64,000 nt of DNA, from contig CM076668.1 of assembly GCA_038496675.1 (NCBI GenBank), positions 15,715,652 to 15,779,651 of the forward strand, read 5' to 3'. Positions 10,001-21,500 of this stretch are shown in pieces. Position numbers and translations under genes: made by a program. The DNA is from Rachycentron canadum (Eukaryota > Chordata > Actinopteri > Carangiformes > Rachycentridae). The stretch's first letter is position 1; the number at the start of each line of letters is the position of its first letter. The notes below the pieces were generated by a model, which was given only the letters and a program-made list of their open reading frames with translations, did no database searches and had not been told where the DNA came from.

Positions 10001-11040
10001 AAGATTTTGAGTCAGGTGAGGTCTAGCAACACTGCAAATATTAAATGATATAAAATGTACCATACTATTCAGCGGCTCAACACACTCCATCTGCATCCAT
10101 TCTACAGTCCTTTGCACAATGACAAAGCTGTGCTGAGGACAAGCTGACGAAAAACTAAAATCTTTATTTAGCCATGCTGCATGTACACCATGTGTCCATC
10201 CATGGGGGTGGGTTGTTGGGGCACTGAAGGAGAGCTGCAGGAGACAGTCAGTATTCTCATTTGAGGCAAATAAATCCACCAACCCAGATCTGGCTCAAGA
10301 TGCTGATGTGCAGATGACATGTCACTCTCCTGGGGACAGCCACAAATCGCCGTGACATTGGCACTGACGTTTTGAATGTCACGGACACAGGGACCTTTCA
10401 CGTGGTTTGGCCAATATCCACAGATTCTCTGCAGCCTTCCACAGCGAGCTGGACCACTTTCCCCAAATGCTTGTTGTTATAGGGCCATATAGCTCTCAGC
10501 CTGAAGCAACACATCCTTACGAATTGGGGACAGTGGGACAACCAGGACAGCAACAATTCAATCCAGGGAAGTATCTTGTATATCTCAGAGAATGATGATA
10601 GTCAATCTCAACCACCATATTACACCAGCTGAAACTGGTGGACACATGATATTTCTGTGTTCACATAGTCTGCCATGCAGTGTGACATAGTTCAGGCCGC
10701 ATATCTCAAAAGTTTTTTTTAGGAAACGAGGCCGTAACAGAAATAGACACCTCTTCTCCCTTTACTCTGTTGGAATTACAGAAATAGCAACCTGATCCTT
10801 GGTTTCACATTTCACTAAAAACTAAAGAGCTGCGTTTCTCTGGTGCTGACAGAAGTGGATCGCTCATCAGTCAACAGGTGAAACGTCCAGTCACCTGATT
10901 GAGATGGAATTAATGGAAAGAATGAAAATAGCTTTGTTTGACTAAAACATTCAGATTTAAGATCAAAGGAAAGAAACCAGCCAGTCAGAGTTTCACAAAG
11001 CGGGAAGCAGTATTAGTAGTGGAATTAAAAAGTAGTAGTA
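7040..11040. other. Non-coding, nothing recognised
   Basis: About 4 kb of AT-rich DNA without a recognisable gene or repeat. A 100-codon open frame at 7187-7489 and frames at 9188-9469 and 9989-10401 (minus) match nothing known. A polyadenylation-like AATAAA lies at 9539, with no upstream exon to go with it. Confidence 0.5.
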
Positions 11041-11046
11041 TTTAAC

Positions 11047-11165
11047 CGTCCATCCATTCATTATCTACACTGCTAATCTGTCAGGGTCACGGGTGGGCTG
11101 GAGCCAATATTAGCTGAAACTGGGCGAGGGTGGGGTGCACCCTATTGACTGCCTGTCGTTCTATA
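11047..11165 (-). repeat. tRNA-like SINE family, 3' fragment
   Basis: CCATCCATTCATTATC followed by CAGGGTCACGGGTGGGCTGGAG is the reverse complement of the 3' part of a widespread teleost repeat whose plus form ends with GGATAAGCGG and GGATGGATGG. The related end is visible in this window at 43925-43951. Only the 3' portion is present. Confidence 0.7.
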
Positions 11166-11252
11166 TCAATAAAGATGTATATGTCATTCAAGCTAGTAGC
11201 CCTGATGTGACCTCTGATATAATTGTAGGAGGCCATTGAACGTGTGCCCGGG

Positions 11253-11510
11253 TTAAAGGGGTTAATGGTAAGTTTTCTCTGCCGCTGAACCTGGTCAGTC
11301 AAGTCAAGAGGTTATAATACGCCCTCCAAGCAGAGCTACTTCCTGAGAGCTGGACTAAACTGGAAGCCACAGTGAGCTCCTAAAAAAGTTATGTAACAGG
11401 CCGGGGTTAGCTAGTTAGCATGCTAACTTCAGTGGAAGAAAAGACATGATAGAGACAAGAGTTTCTTTCCGCTGCAGGAGACAATGAAATTAGACTTGTT
11501 AGTATACAAC
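11253..11510. mobile_element. MITE-like element, copy 2 (truncated)
   Basis: It starts TTAAAGGGGTTAATGGTAAG, and then shares with copy 1 (6028-6382) GTAAGTTTTCTCTGCC, GGTTATAATACGCCCTC and TAGCATGCTAACTTCAGTGG. The right end is missing or diverged. Confidence 0.6.
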
Positions 11511-13805
11511 TGTCAATGCTCCTTTAATCTCTGTTGAGGAGGCAAAAAACTGCTGTCCTGTCCTTATTCTGGGAGCAGAGATGAGAAAAACAGGACTGGG
11601 ATTATTTCAAAAACGATACATCAATAACAACATGTTGCAAAGGGCAAGACAAAGTGACTAGCAACAAGCTTTTTAGGCACTTCCTGTTGATGTCCACACG
11701 CTGTAAGCCTCAGGCTTAAGTTTAGAAAGTCTTGTTTTATTGTTGAGATATTTGAAAGCATGTGTGAGGATGATGGTAAAGATGATGTGTGTGCACATAA
11801 GCTGTCGCTCATGTACGTGATTCTTGGATTTCTCTCATACCTTTGCATCATCACTCAGGAGGGGCAGCATGAATTATTTAGCAGGGCTTCAGTAAATTAG
11901 AGGCTCTTGAATAAAATGTTTGCATACTGAAATATTACAGCCTAACTGAGGTGGGAGGTTGGTGTGTGGCGTGTGGGCTGCATCCCTGAACACAGCGTTC
12001 CTTGTCAACATAGACTATTGCCGGGATGTTCCCTCCACACAGCAGTATTTGCCTCATTTGTTACAGCCAACATTCAAGAGTGATTTAGCAACTACAATAC
12101 CAGTGATGGCGTGTTTCTTTCTGTATTGGAAACATACACAGAAGAATAATATTAAAGAGCAAAGAGAACACAGCGTTGTTGCAGCTTGGCGGCAATCACA
12201 CAATTACATGCTTGGTTAGAAACATGATAACCACAGGGTGGGCATCAGTGCACTGTGATACACTGTGGTGTTCTAATGCAACTTGGCAAAACATGTTTGT
12301 TATTTTCTCAATCACAGTGACGGATCACCTTCGCTAACTGAATTAGACGTGTTGGGAGTCATTGTGTAGTCTGGCAGATATGACATAACTGATTTAAAAA
12401 TATACATTCCAGCATATACATGTAAAAGTAGCCTATGATATATTTGCGATTGCTGTCACGCATGCAAAATATGGAGGGAAAAAAAATTAGGATATAATTT
12501 AAGTCATACTGGAATTATCCTTTGAAGAGGTATGCTTTCAGCAGCAGTTGACATGGCACTCACGTAAGACTTGTGAGAGTGACAAGACTTGACTTTTCCA
12601 CATCGGGAATGACTTTAGAAAATCACCTTTGCCGTTTGAAGAAAGGAAACATTCACAGATAGAGAAGTCTGCCTTTCAATTCGACAGAGATTTTCATCAT
12701 CTTCTCCACAAGCTCGGCTGTGATTGATGAGCAATCATTTCTTTCAAAGTTCTTCGTCAAATTTACCTTAAACTCCATACCGGCAATTTCTTTCCCTGCA
12801 CTACCACTGTCTCGTCAAGTGCATTTTTTTTTTCTCAGTTACACTGTGCTCACTAAGCATTGTCCTCAAACCTGTTGAAGAGCAAAATCTTTGCTTCACA
12901 TTTGGAGCTTGTTCACTCTGTTCTTGTTACTTTTCGATGTACCTGCTAAAATTGCACTCTTCTTGTTTCATTTGTCTTGCTGCAGTGACAATGTTGATCA
13001 GTACAGGAGTAATATAAAAAGCCTTGCTAAAAGGGACTCAGCCGATGTCATGAGTATCGGAGGGTTAAAAAAAAAAAACAGTTGCAATTGTCATGTCTGA
13101 AGTTGACCTTTTGACACATTTCATATATCAGTCTCTGCTACCTGTGTTTCCCTGAGTTATTTTCAAATTATGTAGGTAACACGCACATTTCTGAAGTTAA
13201 AGTAACTCAAAGGAAACACAATGAGATTCTTTTTTTTTTTTTTTTTTTTTGTGGGTGGCATAACGTTTGAAGTGAAAAGCTGCACTTAAACTGAATTTGC
13301 ATTTCACTGCCATAATCTATGACAGCTCACCAAATATGTGTCTCCAACACTTCTCTCTAAAGCTTTGAACCAGATAGTCAAGGTGTCTTGTGCTAAAATG
13401 TTGGTGCAAACTCAATTGTCAAGTTATTGGCAATTCATTTGATTGACTCCTACAATGTTTGTGTGAGTCTTAAGCTCCCAAATGGTTTTTTACTATTGTG
13501 CAGACAAGAACTAGCTATAAAATGTTTCTTAATAAAAGTGTTGAATCCCATAACTGTCAAGACAAAGTGGGCCTCACAGAAAATCTTAAATATGCTGCTT
13601 CAAGATTTGTCTTTTGATGAAATATGTAAATTTCATGTTAGAATGGATTTGGCATTAATATTTCCAATAAGGAAGACATCAGCTATGATTCATTCTGTGA
13701 GGATTACAGTTAGTCATTTCTAAGCCCACGCGTTTGAAAATCTTGCAGCCCCATATCTACACGTCTGTCCATCAGTCTTACTTAAAGAAAGCAAAAACAG
13801 TAAGA
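11511..13805. other. Non-coding, nothing recognised
   Basis: AT-rich DNA with a T21 run at 13230-13250 and A-rich patches at 12480 and 13068. Open frames such as 13427-13723 and 11959-12219 do not resemble known proteins. Confidence 0.5.
13230..13250. repeat. Poly-T tract (T21)
   Basis: A homopolymer run of 21 T. Confidence 0.95.
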
Positions 13806-13859
13806 AATCTAAGAGAGAGGGAGAGGGAGAGAGAGAGGCACAAGTCCTTGATCTCCCCA

Positions 13860-14080
13860 GGATTGGTTCACCCTAATTGACATGTATGGGCGCCTGAGTA
13901 TACACGCCAGCCCCCTTTATCCACACAAAGCCCCTCATTAAGAGCTGGTTGGACAGCGGGCCCGGTGCCGAGGTGAACGCTGGCTAGAAGCGCCGGCCTG
14001 GCATCCACATGCAGGTGCAGAGCCGCCTGCTTTAATTGACAACAGGAGGAGAAAAGGCTCCGTGCTGTGCATGACATACT
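13860..14080. promoter_or_regulatory. GC-rich single-copy island, candidate enhancer
   Basis: About 220 bp of GC-rich, non-repetitive DNA inside AT-rich surroundings, with several CpG sites (13965-14005), a CAGGTG E-box near 14013 and an AATTGAC motif at both ends. It is bracketed by a GA tract on the left (13811-13838) and a CT tract on the right (14087-14103), which are inverted to each other. A 69-codon minus-strand frame (13868-14077) is not recognisable as protein. It could be a conserved non-coding element or an unrecognised exon. Confidence 0.3.
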
Positions 14081-14104
14081 TGCTGCCTCTCTCTCTCTCT
14101 CTCC

Positions 14105-15310
14105 ATTGCTTCTTCTCTCACCGACCCTCCCTTTCTGATCTGCCTTAACCAGGTTATGGGTCCATCTGACAACACATCAGCTCCACTTCTCTGTTCCAGC
14201 ACTCAGCTCCAACTTTCTCTCTCTTTTGCAAAAATTCTCATTTTCACACAGTGTCCTCTTCATGAGGCATTTAAATGAAATTCCAGGATTCTGTGTTATG
14301 GTTTGTCCTTAGAAAATCCAGTCTGGAAATTATGCTTATGTAGATTTGCAAAGCAGTGTTTTTCCTTTGCTTTTAATGGTTGCCTCAGAAACGGGCTAAT
14401 TTAAAGTGGAAATAAACGTTTCTTGCTTTGATTTATCATTATGAAGTAAACGTTGATTGCACGATGTAAAGGCTATAGAATAATGATATCATCGGCGTAT
14501 AGATTGGTTCCTTACAAGCCTGGCTTTTGGTTTGCAAATTCATCTGCCAATAACAGATAATATGGCCCAAAGGAAGTGCATCTACTGCTGCTGCGCAACC
14601 AAAACAGTAACAAAAGCAAAAGACCCACGTTGTAGGAAGAAGGAGGAGTTGAAGATAGTGATAGAAAGTAAAGTAAAAAAAAAAAAAGTTAAATTCGTAT
14701 GTGCAGTATCTTGATGGAGAGAGGTGGTTGGTTGTATGAAGAAAGAAATTTAACCCTGGACCTATCTGCTGGGACCAGAGAAAGGGCCGGTAAAGACTTA
14801 ATGGATTTTTTTTTTGTTTTTTACAGTCTAGCGGCCCGCTGGGATTTGTCCTGGTAATACCAATACCAGTCTGACTGTGGAGAGAGCTCCAAACTGACAT
14901 TCAGTTGGTTTACTTCTGCTCAGTCAGTAAGTGAGAATACCTGCCTGCATATTATTACAACTGGGAGTTTGACGCTACCTTTATCATAGCACTGAGATCA
15001 GGGTTTCAAGTCCATATTGGGATTCTTATGGTTGTTTACTGTTCTGGAAAGTTGCAGGGCTGTCAGCCATGTTGCTAATGCTAACACTAGCAGCCCAAAA
15101 CAATGCTTGGCAAAGCACATTTTCAGATGGTGGCCTTTCTAAAATGAGCACTAGATAAAACTTACTACATTCTGTTGTATTCAAGCTGATCTTTGGCATC
15201 ACCATTAAGGGTAATAATATATGTAAATATTGTATAGTAATAAAGATAGTATTTCATGTTGAAATGCATGCACTGTCTTTAAGTTTTTATCTACAGGGTT
15301 GTATGATCTG
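14105..15310. other. Non-coding, nothing recognised
   Basis: AT-rich DNA. A strong polypyrimidine-AG at about 14826 is followed only by short non-coding-looking sequence. A 153-codon minus-strand frame (14439-14900) is Phe-rich low complexity from the A- and T-runs. Confidence 0.45.
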
Positions 15311-15319
15311 GATAGAGTT

Positions 15320-15545
15320 TCATGTCCTTCCAAGCCTTAGAAATACTGTTCCAAACAAATTCAGTTTTATTTGTTTGGCCCCAAATCACAACATACTTCT
15401 TCATACATCTCAAGGCACTTTCCAGGGTCAAGACCTTACAATGTTATAGAGAGAAACCCAAGAGTTCCCATAATAAAGAGGTACTTGACGCCAGTAAGAG
15501 GAAAATCTGGGCAGTCCACTGCCTTGGGTTGGATTGAGGGGAGAG
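15320..15545 (-). repeat. LINE-associated 3' region, teleost type
   Basis: TTTATTTGTTTGGCCCCAAATCACAAC and the following AAGGCACTTT block match, reversed, the 3' region often found with teleost L2/Rex-type LINEs (plus form: GTTGTGATTTGG...AAATAAA). It lies on the 3' side of the minus-strand reverse transcriptase remnant at 15585-15762. The two are probably parts of one decayed insertion. Confidence 0.55.
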
Positions 15546-15584
15546 AAAAAAATTAAAAATACATGACGCTAGTTTTTCATTATC

Positions 15585-15762
15585 CCATTGGGACAGTTTC
15601 TTATTTTTGCAATGGTCTTAGAAGGCTGTCTTAGAGGCTTGTTTTATGTTTGAAGTAAAGGACATGTCCTTCTCAAAAATGACTCCAAGGATTCTTACTG
15701 TAAAAATGGAGGCCAAGGTAATGCAATCCAAAGTAACTATATAATCAATGTGCAATGAGACT
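15585..15762 (-). pseudogene. L2/Rex-type LINE reverse transcriptase remnant
   Basis: The minus strand translates as DYIVTLDCITLAS, then TVRILGVIFEKDMSF and NIKQASKTAF, followed by a stop. This is the stretch just after the catalytic palm in L2/Rex-like LINE proteins, where family members read VTLDGI.LAS..TVRNLGVIFD.DLSF followed by IKQ and an aromatic-rich block. The remnant is about 45 codons long, against a full protein of several hundred, and ends in an in-frame stop. It is a dead fragment. The recognition rests on remembered family pattern. Confidence 0.7.
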
Positions 15763-16830
15763 TTTACTTCTGGGACGTTGGATACTAGAAACAACTCATC
15801 CCACTTTGAGACTCTCTAGCATTCACATCATGCATAAAGGAGCCAGTTCAGTCAGTGGATCCAGCTGAAGGTTACAAGAACCCAGCTAACCCAACAGCAG
15901 CCTCCAGGGGGAACACTTAATTAAGAAGATACAGAAACAATTAGGTGAAATATGGATCTTTGATGCTTCCGTGAAATCAATACCTTTTATCAGTATCATC
16001 AGAACAGTGAAATGTTTTTGGTCTCAGAGGCAGGAATCTGGATTGGTTTCAGCTGGAAATGTTGTCCATTTGGCTCAGGGCTTAATGAAAACCAGAGTGG
16101 TTGGGCACGAAACATGTAATTCATTAAATGTATTTTGCCACTTTTTGACAATGAGAAAAGGGAAAGCATTCAGATCTGAGCAGCTGCAAAGTGATTTTTT
16201 CTTTTCCTTTCTTTTTTTAATATTGGTATCAAAGATCCAACATGTTGGTCCACTTTACCCACATCTCTTCATTCATTTCAATAATTCATGAATTTAGCAG
16301 AAATCCTTTCAGGCAAAGAGCTTTTTAATGAAGGATGGAGCGCTGGGCAATTTTTTTCTCTACGTATTGACAGTAAAGTGCACCTTCTGAGACAAGTGTC
16401 TATGAAATGTCTCCATTTCATCTCCAAACAAGCATTTATTATCGTCTGAGTGTTCATTTCTACAGATGTCATAAGCAGGTAGGAAACAGAGAGACGCGCT
16501 TAGAAGACAAAGAAAGGCGTGTGCTTTAATGAACTGGGAGAGGTGTGTGAAGGTGCTACAGAGGTGTGCTGAAAGGCAGGAGACATTTAGTGCACCTACT
16601 TTATATTCTTCTCAAACCACACTTCCTGCTCTTCTGTACCATTTCTGGTGTCCCCTTTCCTCAGGTGTTTTTATTTATTTACTGAGAGAATATAACTGCA
16701 GCTGCATGAGATAACACCTGATATGTGTAATATAATGATGGTGATTGTCTTTTAGGTAAGTATTGTAGTTTATTTTGCCACATAAACTTAAATTTACATT
16801 TTGATTTGATAAAGCTTCTAAAACATGTCA
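15763..16830. other. Non-coding, nothing recognised
   Basis: AT-rich DNA. The first 140 bp may continue the LINE upstream of the recognisable part but are too diverged to call. Confidence 0.45.
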
Positions 16831-16834
16831 TCAC

Positions 16835-17040
16835 TTTAATAGGTACACCACTTCCTTCCTTTTACAGCTGATGATGCCAGCTGTCTCATTTTTGCAATCA
16901 CTGCTGCATTCAGTGTCGACAGAGCTGGCGTATTCAGATGGGTGGCAAAACCGGCACACATTCGTGGGGCAGATATTGGCAGCTTCAGCTGGCAATGTAG
17001 CAGGTGCTGCAATGTAGGACCTGAGGCCAGAGAACAAACA
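16835..17040 (-). other. Exon-like segment, cysteine-rich reading (unproven)
   Basis: Read on the minus strand, a good acceptor (pyrimidine-rich, ending GGCCTCAG) at about 17024 opens into a segment richer in GC than its flanks. One frame stays open and reads through CPTNVCRFCHPSEY and TECSSDCKNETAG, with seven cysteines in about 40 residues. A donor-like GTAAAAG lies at about 16860. A second frame is also open over the same stretch, which weakens the coding case. I do not recognise a family. It could be a cysteine-rich exon of an unknown gene, a non-coding exon, or chance. Confidence 0.2.
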
Positions 17041-17178
17041 TCAAATAACAAATCCAACACATACAACTGGCTGCATGTATGACTTTGCAGGTTCCAAGGT
17101 ACATATGTACAATTTCATTCAAAAATCAAATTTTGAGGCTGAAAATAAGGAAGGATTTTTCTGGAAGAAATGATCTGT

Positions 17179-17672
17179 CTTTAAAGTGATAGTTCTTGTT
17201 ATTTGGCAGGAGATGTATTAGAAAAAATGTATTTGGGTTACTATATAAAGATATCCACAGGAAAAAAAAACCCCAATATCCATTTAAATGTGTGATTCAT
17301 TTAGAATATTTTAAATGCTTTTTTCTTCCTGTCTAAAATGGCACTTTGCTTTGGTACTATTTCTTTCTCAACTACTGTATTCCCATGGACAGGAACACCT
17401 ACAGCTGCAGGTCAGCTCAGTGAATCAACTAAACTTCACTTGGTTTTAGAAGATAGTGCTGAAAATATTCTAAATGAAATGTACATTTAAATGGATATTG
17501 GATTGTCTCAGTTGGCATCTTTAAAAAGAGTCTAAAACGCATTTACTGCTGTTCACAGCTACTTCTCTAAACTGTCAGCATGCTGATCCAAATCTAGTGC
17601 AGGTAATACACTTACTATAGATAAGTGACTCACACAACCCCACTTCAACAAACCCAAACTATTACTTTTCAT
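17179..17672. mobile_element. Nested inverted-repeat element (MITE-like) with internal palindrome
   Basis: Outer arms are TTTAAAGTGATAGTT on the left and, reversed, AAAAGTAATAGTTTGGG on the right. Inside, a second pair of arms of 40 bases (17273-17312 and 17462-17501) is inverted with 36 of 40 matches, starting CCAATATCCATTTAAATGT. The spacer is about 150 bp. Elements with this texture (GTAATAGTTTGGGTTTGTTG, GTGTATTACCTGCA) are common in percomorph introns. There is no coding capacity. The inner arms could fold into a long hairpin. Confidence 0.65.
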
Positions 17673-17679
17673 GGACATT

Positions 17680-18520
17680 AATTCTTTGTTTAGTTGGCAT
17701 GCTCTGGGATAGGGATGGAGTGGTGGCGAGAGCAAGGGTGCAAATGGCATGAGTGGGTAGGTACAGCAGCTGTACACACCTATGTGAACATGATTGGATG
17801 TTACGAGTCAGCTGGTTGCCACACAGCCGTGAATGGGTCAGCTGTTGTGAAGTATTAATGAAGCAGCTGATGGCAGTCAGTGATGGATTCATGGGACCAG
17901 GTGCACCAGACTTAAACACCTAAACATAAACCTTCAGCACTGCACACATTGTCACTCCTGTCTCTTCTTCACTGCACAGTTATTGCAGAGGTGCGTCCTC
18001 AAACTACAACTTATTACAACTTATTTGTTACCTATTTCTAGTATACACACGCGTGGTGTGATGCATAGTAACAGCAGTAAACGTGTGTTTATCTGTATTG
18101 ACTGTGTGGGTGTGCGTCAGTATTCTGGGCCCCCAGGTGTGCCTGAGTGGGAGGATGATGGCATCATGTGTGAAAACCAACCGATTTTTGTTTTTGATAA
18201 TGGTTGCTTTCTCCAACCTTAATTTCAAATAGTGTTTGAAAGTGTTTTTTTGTTTTTTTTTCCTCCCTCTGATCCACTTTTACTTTTAATTTTCAGTTTT
18301 GATGTCTGTTCTTTTAGAGACAAATTTAAATCATTTTGGGCGACTGTTGACACGTTTTCCATTTCGGTCTTGATTAATTCAGAAAAGTTGGCCACATTAG
18401 CTAAAACAATCATAATCTAGTTTTATTTATAATTATGATGTGGGCTCTTTCTCTGCAGTATTGTCTGTCATTTCTACTTCCTGCAGCCTCACATAAAAAA
18501 AAACTGTACAGATGGTCGAA
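17680..18520. other. Non-coding, nothing recognised
   Basis: AT-rich DNA with a T-rich patch at 18244-18262. No gene or repeat is recognised. Confidence 0.5.
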
Positions 18521-18529
18521 CTTCATTCA

Positions 18530-19557
18530 AAGAGCACTTTATTAGTAACACCATACTAACACTTTGCTCTCAAAAACAGAGAGCGTAGATTTCACAAGAT
18601 GTCGAAATGATTCCTTAGAGTTTCTGCCCTATATTGACCTGTTCTACCACATCCCAAATGTGATCTACTGGATTCACAACCAGGCCAAAGAAGTTTAGTG
18701 AACACATTATGCTCATCTTAATAACCAGCTTAAGACAACTTTTGGTTTGTGACATGGTGTGTGATCAGGCTGAAGGTATCATTAAAATATGGTACCTTGA
18801 AGCCATAGAAGGGTGCACATGGACAACAACAACACCCAAGGTGAGGCATTATTTCCCCACACCATCACACCATCACACCACCACCAGCAGCAGTCTGGAC
18901 CGCTGACACAAGGCGCGTTGGGTCCATGGCTTCATGCTTCATGACGCCAAATTCTGACCTTGCCATCTGCTGGCTCAGGAGAAACCCAGATTAATCAGAC
19001 CAGGCAACATTTTTCTACTCTTCAACTGTGCAGTATTGGTGGGACTGTGCCCACTGCAAGACTCAGATTTCTGTTTTTGGCTGACATGGAGTGGAACCTA
19101 ACATTGACTTCTTCTGTTTTAGCTAAACCGCCTTAAGGTGGGACGTGTTGCTCATTCTGAGATGCTTTTCTGCACCACAGTCGTAAAGAGTGCTTCTCTG
19201 AGGTACCGTAGCCTTCCTGTCATCTTCAACCACTCTGGCTGTTCTCTGACCTCTCTCTGCAACAAAGCATTTCCGCCTTCAGAAGTGCCGCTCACTGGAT
19301 TATTTTTATTTTTTCACAATATTCTGAGTTGAGTCTAGAGAGTGTTGGGCATCAATTCCCAGGAGCTCAGCAGGGTTTCCGAAATACTCAAATCAGCCCA
19401 TCTGGCACCAACAATCATGCCAAAGTCACTGAGATCACATTTTTACCCGCTCTGAAGTTTGCTATGAACATTAACTGAATCTCCTGACCTATGTCTACAT
19501 GATGCGATAAGTGCAAGAATAACAATGTGAACAGGTGTTCCTAGTAAACTGTGTATA
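18530..19557 (-). mobile_element. Tc1/mariner-like transposon, decayed, internally deleted
   Basis: Both ends are recognisable. The low-coordinate end reads GCACTTTATTAGTAACACC, and the high-coordinate end reads ACAGGTGTTCCTAGTAAAC, the usual inverted ends of a vertebrate Tc1-like group. The minus strand between them carries transposase pieces: the N-terminal region around 19300-19470, the SAKNRNL block near 19080, a GPD-type block near 18890 and PVDHIWDVVEQ near 18660. In the last, the position of the third catalytic acid (E in NPIEHLWD) reads D. Frameshifts and stops are frequent. At about 1.03 kb it is shorter than the roughly 1.3 kb expected, with material missing from the middle. It cannot make a working enzyme. 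Confidence 0.8.
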
Positions 19558-19559
19558 GC

Positions 19560-20640
19560 TATGTCCCAAATCAGGCCTTGTCAACATATAACTTTTTTCA
19601 CAAAAACTTTAGGTTTTAAGGCCATTGGTTTTTACAGTTGTACTGTTAATGTTGATCTGAGCTGAAACCCAAGGCTCTCAAGAAGGGCTCTCTCTTGGTG
19701 TTGTTTACTTTCATTAGCAATGAATCTTAGGAAAGTGTCAGGCCTTGAAGGATCCACACATTACTCTGGAAAAAGAACACCGCATTTCTCTGCTGCATTT
19801 GAAAGAGTCTATGAAAATGGGCAGTCTCCGAAGTATGCAGCCCCTGAACTGGGACACAATTTATATCACTGCTCTGTAAATCACATGCCCCCTGTCTTCC
19901 TTAAATTGGAAACCAATAAGGAGAAATCTAATAGTAATGTTAAGAAGATCAGCTGGTTCACCAGAAATTGTCTGAACTTCATCTGCCGTGTTTGCGTGCT
20001 ATTTCCTCTGTGTTTTTGACCAATGACCTTATTGAGAAGAACCTTATACAATGTGTTGTTCATTGCTTGATTTAAGATATTTCCTCTAACACATATTATT
20101 AACAACTATTAATTGGATTTGCGTGAATATAATGAACATGCAAAGAAGTAGCCTCTGACGAGTGTGTTCATGTCCGTGTGTGCATACATATGTGTGTGTA
20201 GGTGTTTGTTCTTAAGTTTTCTGAAGGTCAGCATAAACTTTCCAAGGGATGCTAATTAATTCAATGCCTGCGAACTTGTGCCCAGCTAATGTCTTGAGCT
20301 ATTGGAACACCAACTATATTTCTCACTAACAAATTGCTTGTTATTTGTTGTTGATCTGTGCCGAGTTAGATGTGTTATGGGAGGTGTTGATGGAGAAAAC
20401 AGATGAAGAATCCATATGTTTTTGTGACCCTGGTGATGTACACACTGCATTATGCTGCTGTAAGGCTGAGCTGTTTTTCAGGCGTTATTTGTTTCTGTTA
20501 GAACTGTGGGAGTTTAGAGTGTCTCTAAACACATATACACTATTGCGTCTATAGAAGATACAGTACACAAACATGGTGATAAAAAAAACAATGAGAGTGA
20601 GAAAATGTGCTCATTCCCTATTAAAGTTGTCCCAATGTGA
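19560..20640. other. Non-coding, nothing recognised
   Basis: AT-rich DNA. A 99-codon open frame at 19720-20019 matches nothing I know. A short AT-rich patch with GCTAATTAATTCAATG lies at about 20250. Confidence 0.5.
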
Positions 20641-20657
20641 ACAACAAGGCAACATTA

Positions 20658-20659
<2 letters not shown>

Positions 20660-20691
<32 letters not shown>
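20660..20691. repeat. Poly-A tract (A32)
   Basis: A run of 32 A. No retroposed gene is visible upstream. Confidence 0.95.
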
Positions 20692-20699
<8 letters not shown>

Positions 20700-20989
20700 G
20701 CAAAACTGCAGACTGCTTTTTGACAAATTACCACCATCTTATTCTGCACTTGTTTGGTTTGATTGAAGCTGCAAGAAAATACACAGAAAACAACAATTTG
20801 GGTCACCGTATTGAAGGACGTCAACGGTGAACGCTGAACTCTAAACTCAGCAGAACCAAGAAGTAGCCTAGCATTTGAAAATATATAAAGATGCACCCGC
20901 ACATCCATATATACTTTTATCTCAGAGTATTGGAATATCCTGAGGGAGAAGCTTTTTCAGTTTGTGTGTTGTGTAGTTCAGCTGCTGAT

Positions 20990-21245
20990 GGGAATTATTT
21001 TATTTTTTATTTTTTTTTGTTATTAGGTCATAAACATACACTTTGTTCTCTACTTACTGTTTTATTTGGTCTTTTTTGTATCTGAAAAAAGATTTTATCT
21101 TGTTCTGATTTATTTATTTTTGTTATTGTGTCGTTTTTTTTTTGTATGCTTTCTCTATTTTTGTGTACTTAGTGTAGCTAGCCTGCTCGTTTTTGTACTG
21201 CAGTAGCCCTTAATTCCACCCTGGGGATCTATAAAGTCTTATCTC
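20990..21245 (+). repeat. Possible LINE 3' tail
   Basis: T-rich sequence ends in ATTCCACCCTGGGGATCTATAAAG, then TCTTATCTCATC. This resembles the 3' end of some fish non-LTR elements (CCCCTCGGGGAT.AATAAAG followed by short tandem ATCT). Nothing coding remains. Orientation and start are uncertain. Confidence 0.4.
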
Positions 21246-21254
21246 ATCACTTTA

Positions 21255-21500
21255 AATTTGATAAGGTAGTGATCTGACATATTAGATATGATGGGTCAAG
21301 ACAATCAGATCAGAAAACTGTATCCCGTGAGTTAGAATCAGGTCAAGGGTGTAACTGCTGCATTGAGTAGGTTCATACACAAACTGGCCAAAATCAACTA
21401 AACCAATAATTGCTAGCAAGGTTCTCCTTAAAGGATCAGAGGTGAGTTCTATTGAGGTGAATATTGTAACCAAGCATGAGATAATTTCTGACTTCTGTGA
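21255..21500 (-). pseudogene. LINE endonuclease-domain remnant (L2/Rex type)
   Basis: The minus strand reads GYNIHLN in one frame and then, after a frameshift, SDPLRRTLLAIIGLVDFGQF and YTLDLILTHGIQFSDLIV. This is the C-terminal half of the apurinic-type endonuclease of L2/Rex-like LINEs, which family members write as GDFNIHVD...F...GLVQ.V..PTH..GHTLDLVLSHGL. The PTH motif reads PTQ here. The frameshift and lack of flanking domains make it a dead fragment. It points the same way as the reverse transcriptase fragment at 15585-15762. Confidence 0.7.

Noticed and set aside
14439..14900. 153-codon minus-strand frame
   Set aside because: Driven by A- and T-runs; no domain. The splice-like TTTTTTACAG at 14826 would lead only to a tiny exon.
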